NCBI GenBank assembly: GCA_934597255.1
Contig: CAKTQV010000019.1
Coordinates: forward strand, 1-23,336
From: an uncultured Oscillospiraceae bacterium
Lineage (GTDB): Bacteria > Bacillota > Clostridia > Oscillospirales > Oscillospiraceae
Direction: 5' to 3'
DNA: 23,336 nucleotides
This document shows positions 6,604-16,998 of this stretch, one piece after another (the first letter of the stretch is position 1; every line of letters begins with the position of its first letter). A model generated the notes under the pieces. The model was not told the origin of the DNA. It was given only the letters and a program-made list of their open reading frames with translations, and did no database searches. The translations under genes were made by a program, and so were the position numbers.

Positions 6604-7163
6604 TCGTTCTTGCCTCCGCCTCGCCCCGGCGGCGCGAGCTTCTCGGCTCGCTGGGGCTTTCCTTTGAGATACAGCCGGCCGAAGGGCCGGAAAACACGCC
6701 CGCCTCCGGCGACGCCTGCGGCGCGGTGCGGGCCATCGCGCTCGGCAAGGCGCGGCAGGTCGCGGCTTTGCGGCCGGAGGCGCTGGTCATCGGCGCGGAT
6801 ACGGTCGTCGAGCTGGACGGGCGCATTCTGGGCAAGCCGGCGGACGAGGCCGAGGCCCGCGCCATGCTGCGCGCGCTGTCCGGCCGGACGCACCGGGTCT
6901 GCACCGGCGTGGCCGTGATCGGCGGCGGCGAGGAGCGGACGCACGCGGAGGTCACGCACGTTCGCTTCCGGGAGCTTTCGGAGCGGGAGATCGCGGCCTA
7001 CGCGGCCAGCGGCGAGCCGCTGGACAAGGCCGGCGCCTACGCCGCGCAGGGAAAGGCGGCGCTCTTTGTCGAGGGCATCGAGGGCGACTATTTCAACGTC
7101 GTCGGGTTGCCGCTGTGCGCGCTGGGGCGGATGCTGGAGCATTTTGGAGTGGAACTGATTTGA
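6600..7163 (+). CDS. maf: Maf family nucleoside triphosphate pyrophosphatase
   Basis: This 187-residue protein begins MIVLASASPRRRELL, the defining Maf motif. It continues with ALGKARQVA, the catalytic-region VIGADTVVELDGRILGKP (about residues 62-79), AxxMLRALSGRTHRVCTGVAV, and the C-terminal DKAGAYAAQGKAALFVEGIEGDYFNVVGLPL. Maf proteins hydrolyse dTTP/UTP or modified nucleotides and are associated with septum control in Bacillus. The order maf-mreC-mreD is common in Firmicutes and supports the call. It overlaps the U32 gene by 4 nt at its start, and its stop overlaps the TTG start of mreC. Confidence 0.95.
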   Translation: MIVLASASPRRRELLGSLGLSFEIQPAEGPENTPASGDACGAVRAIALGKARQVAALRPEALVIGADTVVELDGRILGKPADEAEARAMLRALSGRTHRVCTGVAVIGGGEERTHAEVTHVRFRELSEREIAAYAASGEPLDKAGAYAAQGKAALFVEGIEGDYFNVVGLPLCALGRMLEHFGVELI

Positions 7164-8011
7164 AGAATTATCTGAAACAAAGCGGGCTGCGCGTGGGTCT
7201 GATCGCGGCGGCGCTGGTGCTGATCGTGGCGATCTCGGCGTCTCTGCTGGGCGGACGCGCGGGGCTGGTGCGCAATCTGACGGGCGACGTGTCCGTGCCG
7301 GTGAAAAAGGCGGCGGCCGCCGCCGTGGAGTGGCTGGAGGGCATCTACGGCTACATTTACCAGTACGATCAGCTTGTCGCGGAGAACAACTCTCTCCGCG
7401 CCCAGCTGGCCGAGGCGCAGCTGGCGGCCATCAACGCCGCGGAGCTGGAGGAGGAGAACGCCCATCTCAAGGAGCTTCTCAATTTCCGCCAGTCCCACAC
7501 GGACTATGTTCTCGAACCGGCCAAGCTCATCTCCTGGTCGGCCTCGAACTGGTCGAGCAGCTTCACGATCTCGAAGGGCTCGTCGAACGCGGCGCAGGAG
7601 ATCGCCGTGGGCGACTGCGTCATCACGGAATACGGCGCGCTCGTCGGAACGGTCACGGAGCTGGGCGACACCTGGGCCACGGTGCGCACGGTCGTGGACT
7701 CGGCCACGAACGTCGGCGCGCTCGTCGGACAGGCGCAGGCGGCCGGCATGTGCATCGGCGATTTCGCGCTGATGAAGCAGCAGGAGCTGAAGCTGACGTA
7801 TCTGGTGGACGGCGCGCAGATGGTCGAGGGCGACGCGGTTTTGACCTCCGGCAAGGGCGAGAACATCCCGCAGGGGCTTGTGATCGGCTATATCGGCGCC
7901 GTCATGTCCGAGGCCGGCGGCCAGACGACATACGGCGTGGTCGACCCGGCGTGCGATCTGGGCACGCTGTCGAGCGTGTTTATCGTGACGGATTTTGCCG
8001 TCGTGGAGTGA
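7160..8011 (+). CDS. mreC: Rod shape-determining protein MreC
   Basis: This 283-residue protein is anchored by one N-terminal membrane segment (about residues 13-31, LIAAALVLIVAISASLLGG). It has a coiled coil (about 70-105, YDQLVAENNSLRAQL through EEENAHLKELLNF) and two beta-barrel domains ending PACDLGTLSSVFIVTDF. MreC links the elongasome to PBP2 outside the membrane. The start is taken as TTG at 7160 (sequence MKNYLKQSGLRVGL) because GGAG at 7146-7149 precedes it and TTGA overlaps the maf stop. The in-frame ATG at 7115 would add 15 residues shared with the maf coding region and is less likely. Confidence 0.93.
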   Translation: MKNYLKQSGLRVGLIAAALVLIVAISASLLGGRAGLVRNLTGDVSVPVKKAAAAAVEWLEGIYGYIYQYDQLVAENNSLRAQLAEAQLAAINAAELEEENAHLKELLNFRQSHTDYVLEPAKLISWSASNWSSSFTISKGSSNAAQEIAVGDCVITEYGALVGTVTELGDTWATVRTVVDSATNVGALVGQAQAAGMCIGDFALMKQQELKLTYLVDGAQMVEGDAVLTSGKGENIPQGLVIGYIGAVMSEAGGQTTYGVVDPACDLGTLSSVFIVTDFAVVE

Positions 8012-8016
8012 GCGGG

Positions 8017-8538
8017 ATGCTGTATGATCTGATCGACCTGGAAAAGCTGCGGCGCGCGTGCGTATACGGGCTGATGCTGCTGATCTTGTTCCTGCTGCAG
8101 AACGTGCTGCTGGCAAACGTGGCGCCGCTTGGCGTGCGGGCCGTGTTCGTGCCGGTGTCCGTGGTGTGCGTGGGACTGTTCGAGGGCGGCGTCTGGGGCG
8201 CGATGTACGGGCTGGCGGCCGGGTATTTCACGGACATGGCCCAGAGCGAAACGACCGTCATGTTCATGATCCTTCTGACGGCAGCCGGGTATTTCACGGG
8301 TGTTCTGTGCCGGTATGAGCTGCGGCGCGGCTTTGTGACGGCGCTGGTGCTTTCGGCGCTGGTGCTTTCGGCGTGCGCGCTGTGCCAGATGTTCCATTTC
8401 CTGTTTTTCACCGACACAAGGGCGTGGCCTGTGCTGCGGACGGGGCTTCTGCAGGTTTTGTGGAGCCTGCCGTTCGTGGCCGTGATCTACTACCCCTGCC
8501 GCGCCATTGCCGGCCGCGATCTGTCGGCCGGCGCCTGA
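8017..8538 (+). CDS. mreD: Rod shape-determining protein MreD
   Basis: This 173-residue, strongly hydrophobic protein has about five membrane spans, including CVYGLMLLILFLLQNVLLA and a GGVWGAMYGLAAGYFTDMA motif typical of MreD. The ATG at 8017 follows the mreC stop by 5 nt, with GTGGAG as ribosome binding site inside the end of mreC. MreD is an integral membrane part of the elongasome. Position between mreC and a class B PBP makes the assignment firm although the family is poorly conserved. Confidence 0.88.
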   Translation: MLYDLIDLEKLRRACVYGLMLLILFLLQNVLLANVAPLGVRAVFVPVSVVCVGLFEGGVWGAMYGLAAGYFTDMAQSETTVMFMILLTAAGYFTGVLCRYELRRGFVTALVLSALVLSACALCQMFHFLFFTDTRAWPVLRTGLLQVLWSLPFVAVIYYPCRAIAGRDLSAGA

Positions 8539-8557
8539 CCCCGGAAAGGAACCGTTT

Positions 8558-10669
8558 ATGAGAAAAGTCATCTCCAGCGGGCGGCTGGCCTCGCTGGCCG
8601 TGTTCATGCTCGTGCTGCTCGTGCTGTATCTGACGCGGCTGTACCGCCTGCAGGTCATCGAGGGCGAGCAGGCCTACGAGGCGTCCACGAATTCCATCGT
8701 TTCGTATGAGACGGTGGCGGCCGCGCGCGGCAATATTCTCGACCGCTACGGGCGGCTGCTCGTGTCCAACCGAAACTGCAACAACCTGGTCATCGACGAG
8801 GACGAGCTGTTCATCGACAACGACAACGAGCGCATAAACGCCGATATCCTCGAGCTTTGCCGCCTTATCACGGAGCACGGCGACGGCTACAACGACGAGC
8901 TGCCCATCTCCATGACGGCGCCGTTTGAATTCAAGGAGAGTCTCAGCGATATCGAAACGGAGCTGCTGCAGGCGTGGCTGGCCGCGAACGGGCTGAAATC
9001 CGACGCCTCCGCCGTGGAGGTCATGGCCAAAATGCGCACGCGCTACGGCATCGACAACAACTACTCCGCCGAGGATATGCGCATCATCGCCGGCGTGCGC
9101 TACTCCATCAACGTCCGCTACGTCATCAACACCTCCGACTACACCTTCGCGCAGGACGTGTCCATCGAGACGATCACGGCGCTGATGGAATCGAACATCG
9201 GCGGCGTGGACGTGACCGTCAGCTATATCCGCGAATACAACACCCAGTACGCGGCCCATATCCTCGGCTATACGGGACTGATGACGGACGCGGACTATGA
9301 AAAATACAAGGAGCTCGGCTACAGCTTCAACGCCAGCGTCGGCAAGGACGGGGCGGAGCTTGCCTTTGAGAGCTATCTGCACGGCCGGGACGGGACCGCC
9401 GCCGTCACCCGCACGTCCGAGGGTGTCGTGACGAGCACGGTGTACGTGGACGGGAGCGGGAACGAATCGGAGCCGCAGCCGGGCAACCACGTCTATCTCA
9501 CGGTGGACATCGAGCTGCAGGCCATGGCCGAGCAGGTGCTGGCCAACTACATCGCGGAGGAAAACGCCCAGCGCGAGGAGGACAATCTGCTCTACGCCGT
9601 TTATGGCAAGGAGAAAAAGGATCTCATCACCGGCGGCGCGATCGTGGCCGTGGACTGCCGCACCGGCGAGCCGCTGTGCATGGCGAGCTATCCGACGTTC
9701 ACGCTCGAGACCATGCTGGACGATTACGCCGAGCTCAACCGGGACGAAAACCGGCCGCTGTTCAACCGCTGTCTGCTCGGCACCTATTCCCCCGGCTCGA
9801 CGTTCAAGCTCTGCACGGCGCTGGCCGGGCTGTGCGAGGGAAAGGTCTATCTCGGCGAGGAGATCGACTGCACGGGCCAGTTCACGCTTTATGAAACGGC
9901 GGGCTACGCGCCGTACTGCTGGAACATCTACGGCCACGGGCCGATGGATCTCGTCAACGGCATTCTCAACAGCTGCAACGTCTTTTTCTGGACGGTCGGC
10001 GACCGGCTCGGCAACGAGCTGATCTACGACTACGCCACGCGCCTCGGCATGGGCCAGCGCACGGGCATCGAGCTGCCGGAATACAAGGGCTATGTGGCGA
10101 CGCCCGAGGTCAAGGCCGAGATATTCAAGGGCACGGAGGACGCCGGCTGGTACTCCGGCGACACGCTGCAGCTGGCCATCGGCCAGAGCGTCACGCAGAT
10201 CACGCCGCTGCAGATCGCCCGCTACGTCGCCGCCATTGCAAACTCCGGCACGGTATACAACTGCTCCATCCTCAAATCGGCCGTCAGCTACGACTACGCG
10301 CGCACGATCTATGAGCGCGAGCCGGACATTTACGGCGAGATCGAGGCCGACGCCGAGATATGGGACGCCATCCACGAGGGTATGTACGGCGTTACCCACA
10401 GCCCGGCCGGCTCCGGCTACAGCGCCTTCAACGGCTACACGGTCGAGGTCGCCGGCAAGACCGGCACGACCCAGAACGTCGGCACGAACGACGGCCTTTT
10501 CGTCTGCTACGCGCCGTTTGACGACCCGGAGATCGCCGTGGCCGTCGTTCTGGAAAACGGCGGCGCGGGCGCGGAGGTGGCGGAGATGGCGCGGCAGGTG
10601 CTCGAATATTACTTCTCCTTCCGCGACAGCACCGCGCAGCTTGAGCAGGAGATGACTTTACTTCGCTGA
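8558..10669 (+). CDS. mrdA: Penicillin-binding protein 2 (elongation transpeptidase)
   Basis: This 703-residue class B PBP crosslinks peptidoglycan in the elongasome. One membrane anchor lies near residues 8-28 (GRLASLAVFMLVLLVLYLTRL). The dimerisation domain follows, with the AARGNILDRYGRLL motif at about 57-70. The transpeptidase domain has the active-site tetrad STFK (Ser414-Lys417), SCN (472-474) and KTG (634-636), all intact and in order. The length suits clostridial PBP2. The ATG at 8558 follows GGAAAGGA (8543-8550); upstream in-frame starts would run into mreD. MreB and RodA are not in the window. A weak stem CCCC-TGC-GGGG follows (10713-10724) but has no T-tract, so where this operon ends is uncertain. 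Confidence 0.93.
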   Translation: MRKVISSGRLASLAVFMLVLLVLYLTRLYRLQVIEGEQAYEASTNSIVSYETVAAARGNILDRYGRLLVSNRNCNNLVIDEDELFIDNDNERINADILELCRLITEHGDGYNDELPISMTAPFEFKESLSDIETELLQAWLAANGLKSDASAVEVMAKMRTRYGIDNNYSAEDMRIIAGVRYSINVRYVINTSDYTFAQDVSIETITALMESNIGGVDVTVSYIREYNTQYAAHILGYTGLMTDADYEKYKELGYSFNASVGKDGAELAFESYLHGRDGTAAVTRTSEGVVTSTVYVDGSGNESEPQPGNHVYLTVDIELQAMAEQVLANYIAEENAQREEDNLLYAVYGKEKKDLITGGAIVAVDCRTGEPLCMASYPTFTLETMLDDYAELNRDENRPLFNRCLLGTYSPGSTFKLCTALAGLCEGKVYLGEEIDCTGQFTLYETAGYAPYCWNIYGHGPMDLVNGILNSCNVFFWTVGDRLGNELIYDYATRLGMGQRTGIELPEYKGYVATPEVKAEIFKGTEDAGWYSGDTLQLAIGQSVTQITPLQIARYVAAIANSGTVYNCSILKSAVSYDYARTIYEREPDIYGEIEADAEIWDAIHEGMYGVTHSPAGSGYSAFNGYTVEVAGKTGTTQNVGTNDGLFVCYAPFDDPEIAVAVVLENGGAGAEVAEMARQVLEYYFSFRDSTAQLEQEMTLLR

Positions 10670-10685
10670 AAAAGCGGGATATAAT
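10657..10685 (+). promoter_or_regulatory. Candidate sigma-A-type promoter for the mgsA-like/hisS operon
   Basis: TTTACT (10657-10662) overlaps the end of the PBP2 gene, and a perfect TATAAT (10680-10685) follows after 17 bp. The predicted start is near 10692, leaving a leader of about 58 nt with a small CCCC/GGGG hairpin. The -35 box is a partial match. Confidence 0.65.
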
Positions 10686-10749
10686 ATCCCTTTGTCCCGA
10701 CGGACCCGATTGCCCCTGCGGGGGAAAGAAAATAAATGAGGTGTTACTT

Positions 10750-11151
10750 ATGAATATCGCGCTTATGGCCCACGACGGCAAAAAGGAGCTGATGGTCCAG
10801 TTCTGCATCGCCTACTGCGGAATCCTGGCCCGGCATAAGCTCATCGCGACCAATACCACGGGCCGGCTCGTCGCCGAGGCGACCGGGCTGGATATCGACC
10901 TGTACATGTCGGCCGCGCAGGGCGGCACCCAGCAGATCGGCGCGCGCATCGCCTACAACGAGATCGACCTCGTCATGTTCTTCTGCGACCCGAGCCGTCC
11001 GGAGCTGGCCGGCCCCGTCAACGAGATCGCGCGGCTGTGCGATATGTACAATATCCCCTTCGCTTCCAATGTGGCGACGGCCGAGGTGCTCGTGCAGGGC
11101 CTGCGCCGCGGCGATCTGGACTGGCGCGACATCGTCAATCCCAAGAAATAA
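10750..11151 (+). CDS. Methylglyoxal synthase-like protein lacking key catalytic residues
   Basis: This 133-residue protein clearly belongs to the MgsA family: it starts MNIALMAHDGKKELMVQF, has the phosphate-binding ATNTTGRLV (residues 33-41) and ends NIPFASNVATAEVLVQGL. Aligned by eye to E. coli MgsA, H8, D9 and D80 match H19, D20 and D91. The catalytic Asp71 is Thr60 (GGTQQI instead of GGDQQ), His98 is Ala87 and Asp101 is Val90 (DPSRPELAGPVNE instead of DPxxxxPHxPD). True methylglyoxal synthase activity is therefore doubtful; it may bind a phosphorylated ligand or act as a sensor or an enzyme of another kind. The ATG at 10750 is used because AGGTG (10738-10742) precedes it; the GTG at 10741 would overlap that site. 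It is first in the operon, 16 nt before hisS. Confidence 0.85.
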   Translation: MNIALMAHDGKKELMVQFCIAYCGILARHKLIATNTTGRLVAEATGLDIDLYMSAAQGGTQQIGARIAYNEIDLVMFFCDPSRPELAGPVNEIARLCDMYNIPFASNVATAEVLVQGLRRGDLDWRDIVNPKK

Positions 11152-11167
11152 TCCGGGAGGGCAGGAT

Positions 11168-12505
11168 ATGAACCGAATCAAACCCCACACGCTGTCGGGC
11201 TTCATGGAGCTGCTGCCCGGCCCGCAGACGCAGCTTCGCGCCATTATGAAGGTGCTGCGCGAGACGTATTCGCTCTATGGCTTCACGCCCATCGACACGC
11301 CGGTGATCGAGGCGGCGGATGTGCTTCTGGCCAAGGGCGGCGGCGAGACCGAAAAGCAGATATACCGCTTCACCAAGGGCGACAGCGATCTGGCGCTGCG
11401 CTTTGATCTGACCGTGCCGCTGGCGAAATACGTCGCGCTGCACTACGGCCAGCTCGCCTTCCCCTTCCGCCGCTACCAGATCGGAAAGGTGTACCGCGGC
11501 GAGCGCGCCCAGCGCGGCCGCTTCCGCGAGTTTTATCAGGCCGATATCGACGTCATCGGCGACGGCGGGCTCGACCCGGCGAACGAGGCGGAGATGCCCG
11601 CGGTCATCTGCGAGGTGTTCCGCCGGCTGGGCATCGAGCGTTTCGTCATCCGCATCAACAACCGCAAGGTGCTCAACGGCCTGTTCGATCTTTTCGGACT
11701 GGGCGGAAACGCCGCCGGCGTCATGCAGACGATCGACAAGCTGGAAAAGATCGGACGCGAGAAGGTGGAGCACATCCTTACGACGGATTACGGCGTGGCC
11801 CCGGAGAGCGCGAAGGGGCTGATGGACGTGATCGAGTCCGGGGAGCCTTACGCGCTGCGGGGACAGAACGCGCTTCTGGACGAGGGGCTGGACGAGCTGG
11901 AGAAGGTCACAGGGCTGCTCGGCGGCTTCGGCGTGCCGGACGACAAATGGCGGCTCGATCTGACCATCGCGCGCGGTCTTGACTATTACACCGGGACGGT
12001 GTATGAAACGCAGCTTCTCGATTATCCCGAGCTTGGCTCGGTGTGCTCCGGCGGCCGCTATGACGATCTGGCCGGGTATTACACGGACAAAAAGCTGCTC
12101 GGCGTGGGCGTTTCCATCGGCGTGACGCGCCTGTTCTACGTTCTGCAGGAGCAGGGCCTTCTCAACGACGAGGCCGTCAGCGCGCCCTGCGACGCGCTGG
12201 TGATCCCGATGGACGAGTCCGTGCTCGGCTACGCGGCCTCCGTCGCCACGCAGCTGCGCGCCGCCGGCGTGCGCACGCAGGTCTATCTCGAGCCGAAAAA
12301 GCTCAAGGCCAAATTCGGCTACGCCGACAAGCTGTCCGTGCCCTTCGCGGTCGTTCTCGGCAGCGACGAGGCGGAAAAGCAGGCCGTTTCCCTCAAGGAT
12401 CTGACCACCGGCAGCCAGACCGTCGTCTCCGCCGACGCGGCGGCGCGGCTTATTCTGGAAAAGACACAAACGGCGGCAAAGCCCGTAAAGGAGATAAAGC
12501 AATGA
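11168..12505 (+). CDS. hisS: Histidyl-tRNA synthetase
   Basis: This 445-residue class II synthetase charges tRNA-His. It shows GFMELLPGPQTQLRAI near the N-terminus and motif 2 KVYRGERAQRGRFREFYQ (about residues 104-121). The HisRS signature ARGLDYYTGTVYE (about 270-282), motif 3 LGVGVSIGVTRLFYV and a C-terminal anticodon-binding domain (from about 340, CDALVIPMDESVLGYA) follow. The ATG at 11168 has GGGAGGG a few bases upstream. The last four bases overlap aspS (ATGA). No T-box is visible in front, consistent with its position inside an operon. Confidence 0.96.
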   Translation: MNRIKPHTLSGFMELLPGPQTQLRAIMKVLRETYSLYGFTPIDTPVIEAADVLLAKGGGETEKQIYRFTKGDSDLALRFDLTVPLAKYVALHYGQLAFPFRRYQIGKVYRGERAQRGRFREFYQADIDVIGDGGLDPANEAEMPAVICEVFRRLGIERFVIRINNRKVLNGLFDLFGLGGNAAGVMQTIDKLEKIGREKVEHILTTDYGVAPESAKGLMDVIESGEPYALRGQNALLDEGLDELEKVTGLLGGFGVPDDKWRLDLTIARGLDYYTGTVYETQLLDYPELGSVCSGGRYDDLAGYYTDKKLLGVGVSIGVTRLFYVLQEQGLLNDEAVSAPCDALVIPMDESVLGYAASVATQLRAAGVRTQVYLEPKKLKAKFGYADKLSVPFAVVLGSDEAEKQAVSLKDLTTGSQTVVSADAAARLILEKTQTAAKPVKEIKQ

Positions 12506-14274
12506 CACAAAACAGAACTCATACCTGCGGCGAGCTGCGTCTGGCCGACGCGGGCAGGCCGGCGCGCCTTTGCGGCTGGCTTGAAAACCTGCGCGAGGTG
12601 GGCGCGTCGCTCGGCTTCGCGGTGCTGCGTGATTTTTACGGCACGACGCAGGTCGTCATCGAAACAGAGGATATGATGCGCACGTTCCGCGCCATCAGCA
12701 AGGAATCGACCGTCGCCGTCAGCGGCGTGGTGCGCGAGCGCGGCAGCAAGAATCCGAAGCAGGCCACGGGCGACGTGGAGCTCGTGCCGGAATCGGTGGA
12801 GGTGCTCGGCCGCTGCCGCTACAATGAGCTGCCCTTTGAGATCAACCGCAGCCGCGACGCGGACGAGACCGCGCGGCTGAAGTACCGCTACCTCGACCTG
12901 CGCAACCCGGCCGTCAAGCAGAACATCATTCTGCGCTGCAACGTCGTCGCAGCGCTGCGAAAGGCTATGATGGAGCACGATTTCCTGGAGATCACGACGC
13001 CCATCCTCACGGCTTCGTCCCCCGAGGGCGCGCGCGATTATCTCGTGCCCGCGCGCAAGCATCCCGGCAAATTCTACGCCCTGCCGCAGGCGCCGCAGCA
13101 GTTCAAGCAGTTGCTTATGACCTCCGGCTTCGACCGCTATTTCCAGATCGCCCCCTGCTTCCGCGACGAGGATGCCCGCGGCGACCGCAGCCCCGGCGAG
13201 TTCTATCAGCTCGACATGGAGATGGCGTTTGCCAGTCAGGAGGACGTGTTCGACGTCATCGAGGACGTGCTGCCGCCCATCTTTGCCAAATACGGCACCT
13301 ACGACGTGGCCTCCGCGGCGCCCTTCCGCCGCATCGCCTACAACGACGCGCTGGAGACCTACGGCTCGGACAAGCCCGATCTGCGCATCGACCTTACGCT
13401 CACGGATGTGACGGCGGCGATGAAGGCGACGGAATTCGCGCCCTTTGCCGGCGCGGACTGCGTCAAGGCGGTCGTGTGCACCGGCTCGGAGCTGACGCGC
13501 AAGCAGATCGACAAGCTCTGCGACGACGTGGCGGTGCAGGCCGGCGCCAAGCCCTACTGGGTGCGCGTGGACGAAAACGGCGCGCTGGTCGGCGGCGTGG
13601 CGAAATTCCTGGCCGGGCGCGAGCAGGAGCTTGCCGCGCTGGGCATGGTCCCCGGCAGCCTGACGCTGCTGTGCGCCGGCACGAAGGGCCAGGCGCAGAA
13701 GACCGGCGGCGTCGCCATCAAGACGCTCGGCCCCCGCGTGCCGGGGCATATGGACGAGCGGCGCTACGAGTTCTGCTGGATCGTCGACTTCCCGATGTAT
13801 GAGATCGGCGAGGAATCCGGCGAGCTGGAGTTCTGCCACAACCCGTTCTCCATGCCCAGCGGCGGGCTGGAGGTGCTGCTGAAGGCGGAGCGGGGCGAGC
13901 TCGACCCGCTGACCATCACGGCCGACCAGTACGATCTGGTGTGCAACGGCGTGGAGCTTTCGAGCGGCGCGGTGCGGAACCACGATCCCGAGATCATGAT
14001 AAAGGCCTTTGAAATGGTGCGTCTGGGCGAGGAGGACGTGAAAAAGAAGTTCCCCGCCATGTACAACGCCTTCTGCTACGGCGCGCCCCCGCACGCCGGC
14101 ATCGCCCCGGGCGTCGACCGCATGGTCATGCTCCTCGCGGGCGAGAGCTCCATTCGCGAGATCATCCCCTTCCCCATGAACAAGAACGCGCAGGACGTCA
14201 TGATGGGCGCGCCCTCCGAGGTCACGCAGGCGCAGCTCGACGAGCTGCACATCGCCGTCACGGCGGAAAAATAA
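12502..14274 (+). CDS. aspS: Aspartyl-tRNA synthetase, bacterial type
   Basis: This 590-residue class II synthetase has an N-terminal OB-fold anticodon domain (1 to about 105). The catalytic core includes ALPQAPQQFKQLLMTSGFDRYF, motif 2 FRDEDARGDRSPGEFYQLD (about 221-239) and motif 3 GIAPGVDRMVMLL (about 533-545). A bacterial GAD insertion lies between them (about 290-410). The length is normal. The OB region reads GWLENLREVGASLGFAVLRD where E. coli AspRS has GWVNRRRDLGSLIFIDMRD, with one extra residue; this loop helps read the anticodon, so it is a divergent subfamily. Whether it is discriminating or also charges tRNA-Asn cannot be told here. It overlaps hisS by 4 nt. Confidence 0.95.
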   Translation: MTQNRTHTCGELRLADAGRPARLCGWLENLREVGASLGFAVLRDFYGTTQVVIETEDMMRTFRAISKESTVAVSGVVRERGSKNPKQATGDVELVPESVEVLGRCRYNELPFEINRSRDADETARLKYRYLDLRNPAVKQNIILRCNVVAALRKAMMEHDFLEITTPILTASSPEGARDYLVPARKHPGKFYALPQAPQQFKQLLMTSGFDRYFQIAPCFRDEDARGDRSPGEFYQLDMEMAFASQEDVFDVIEDVLPPIFAKYGTYDVASAAPFRRIAYNDALETYGSDKPDLRIDLTLTDVTAAMKATEFAPFAGADCVKAVVCTGSELTRKQIDKLCDDVAVQAGAKPYWVRVDENGALVGGVAKFLAGREQELAALGMVPGSLTLLCAGTKGQAQKTGGVAIKTLGPRVPGHMDERRYEFCWIVDFPMYEIGEESGELEFCHNPFSMPSGGLEVLLKAERGELDPLTITADQYDLVCNGVELSSGAVRNHDPEIMIKAFEMVRLGEEDVKKKFPAMYNAFCYGAPPHAGIAPGVDRMVMLLAGESSIREIIPFPMNKNAQDVMMGAPSEVTQAQLDELHIAVTAEK

Positions 14275-14311
14275 TCACGGCGCGAGCCGCGTCGGAAGGA
14301 GATGGCGCTGC

Positions 14312-15825
<1,514 letters not shown>

Positions 15826-15829
<4 letters not shown>

Positions 15830-16998
15830 ACGATCTGATCCTGCTCAAGGAGGGCGAAGTCGTCCTCAAGGGCCTCAACCGCCGTTATTTTGAACAGAAG
15901 CTTCTGGAAAACATCCGCCGCCGGCTGCGGCCCTGCGGCGAATTCACGGTCACGCTTCAGCAGTCCGTGGTCTGCGTCGAGCCGAAAAACGAGGACGCCG
16001 ACATGGACGCCGCGTTCGAGGCCATGCGCCATGTGTTCGGCATTCTGCGGCTGACGCGGGCGGCGGCCTGCGGGAAAACGCCGGAGGCGATGCTGGAAAA
16101 GGCAAAGGAATATCTGCACGACGAGCTGAGCACGGCCCGCACCTTCAAGGTCGAGTCCAAGCGCTCGGACAAGGGCTTTCCCATGACCTCCATCCAGCTC
16201 AGCCAGTACGTCGGCGGCGAGCTGAACGAGGCGTTTCCCAATCTGAAGGCCGATATGCATACCCCGGAGCTTACCGTGTGGCTGGAGGTGCGCGAGCGGG
16301 CGGCCTATGTCCACGGACGGCCGGTCTCCGGCGCGGGCGGCATGCCGGTCGGCTCCAACGGCAGCGCGGTGACGCTGCTGTCCGGCGGCATCGACAGCCC
16401 CGTCTCGACCTACATGATGGCCAAGCGCGGGCTGCGGCTGATTCCGGTGCATTTCTTCTCCTTCCCCTACACGTCGGAGCTGGCCAAGCAGAAGGTCGTC
16501 GATCTGGCCCGCATCCTCACGCCCTGGTGCGGAAGGATGACGCTGGAGGTCGTGCCCTTTACGGAGATACAGATGCAGATACGGGAGAAATGCCCGGAGG
16601 AGCTGTTCACGCTGATCATGCGGCGGTTCATGATGCGCATCGCGGAGAAGATCGCGCACTGGAACGGCTGCGGCGCGCTGGTGACGGGCGAGTCGCTCGG
16701 TCAGGTTGCCAGCCAGACCATGGAGGCCATGGGCGTGACGGAGGCGTGCATCGGGCTGCCCATCCTCAAGCCGCTGGTCGGCATGGACAAGGAGGAAATC
16801 ATCACGGTCAGCCGGCGGATCGGCTGCTTCGAAACGTCCATCCTGCCGTATGAGGACTGCTGCACCGTGTTCACGCCGCGCCACCCGCGCACGAGGCCGA
16901 AGCTTGCGGAGATCGAGGAGGCGGAGCGGGCGCTCGATGTGGACGCGCTGGTGCAGGCCGCCTTTGACGGGCGCGAAAAGATAAGGATTGAGGCATGA
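15826..16998 (+). CDS. thiI: tRNA 4-thiouridine synthetase ThiI
   Basis: This 390-residue protein installs 4-thiouridine at position 8 of tRNAs and can support thiazole synthesis. It has an N-terminal ferredoxin-like domain, a THUMP domain (about 60-165) and an adenylating PP-loop domain with LLSGGIDSPVSTYMM (SGGIDSP at 186-192). GESLGQVASQTMEAM and EDCCTVFTPRHPRTRPKL follow. It lacks the C-terminal rhodanese domain of E. coli ThiI, as in Bacillus, so sulfur should come directly from a cysteine desulfurase that is not encoded in this window. It overlaps comM and cinA by 4 nt each. Confidence 0.95.

Noticed and set aside
7115..7159. Longer mreC start (ATG at 7115)
   Set aside because: It would overlap 49 bases of maf; the TTG at 7160 has a ribosome binding site and the typical stop-start overlap.
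8408..10399. 663-codon minus-strand open frame opposite PBP2
   Set aside because: PBP2 on the plus strand has all catalytic motifs; the antisense frame has low-complexity composition and no recognisable family.
12319..14250. 643-codon minus-strand open frame opposite aspS
   Set aside because: Shadow of a well-recognised synthetase; no motifs.
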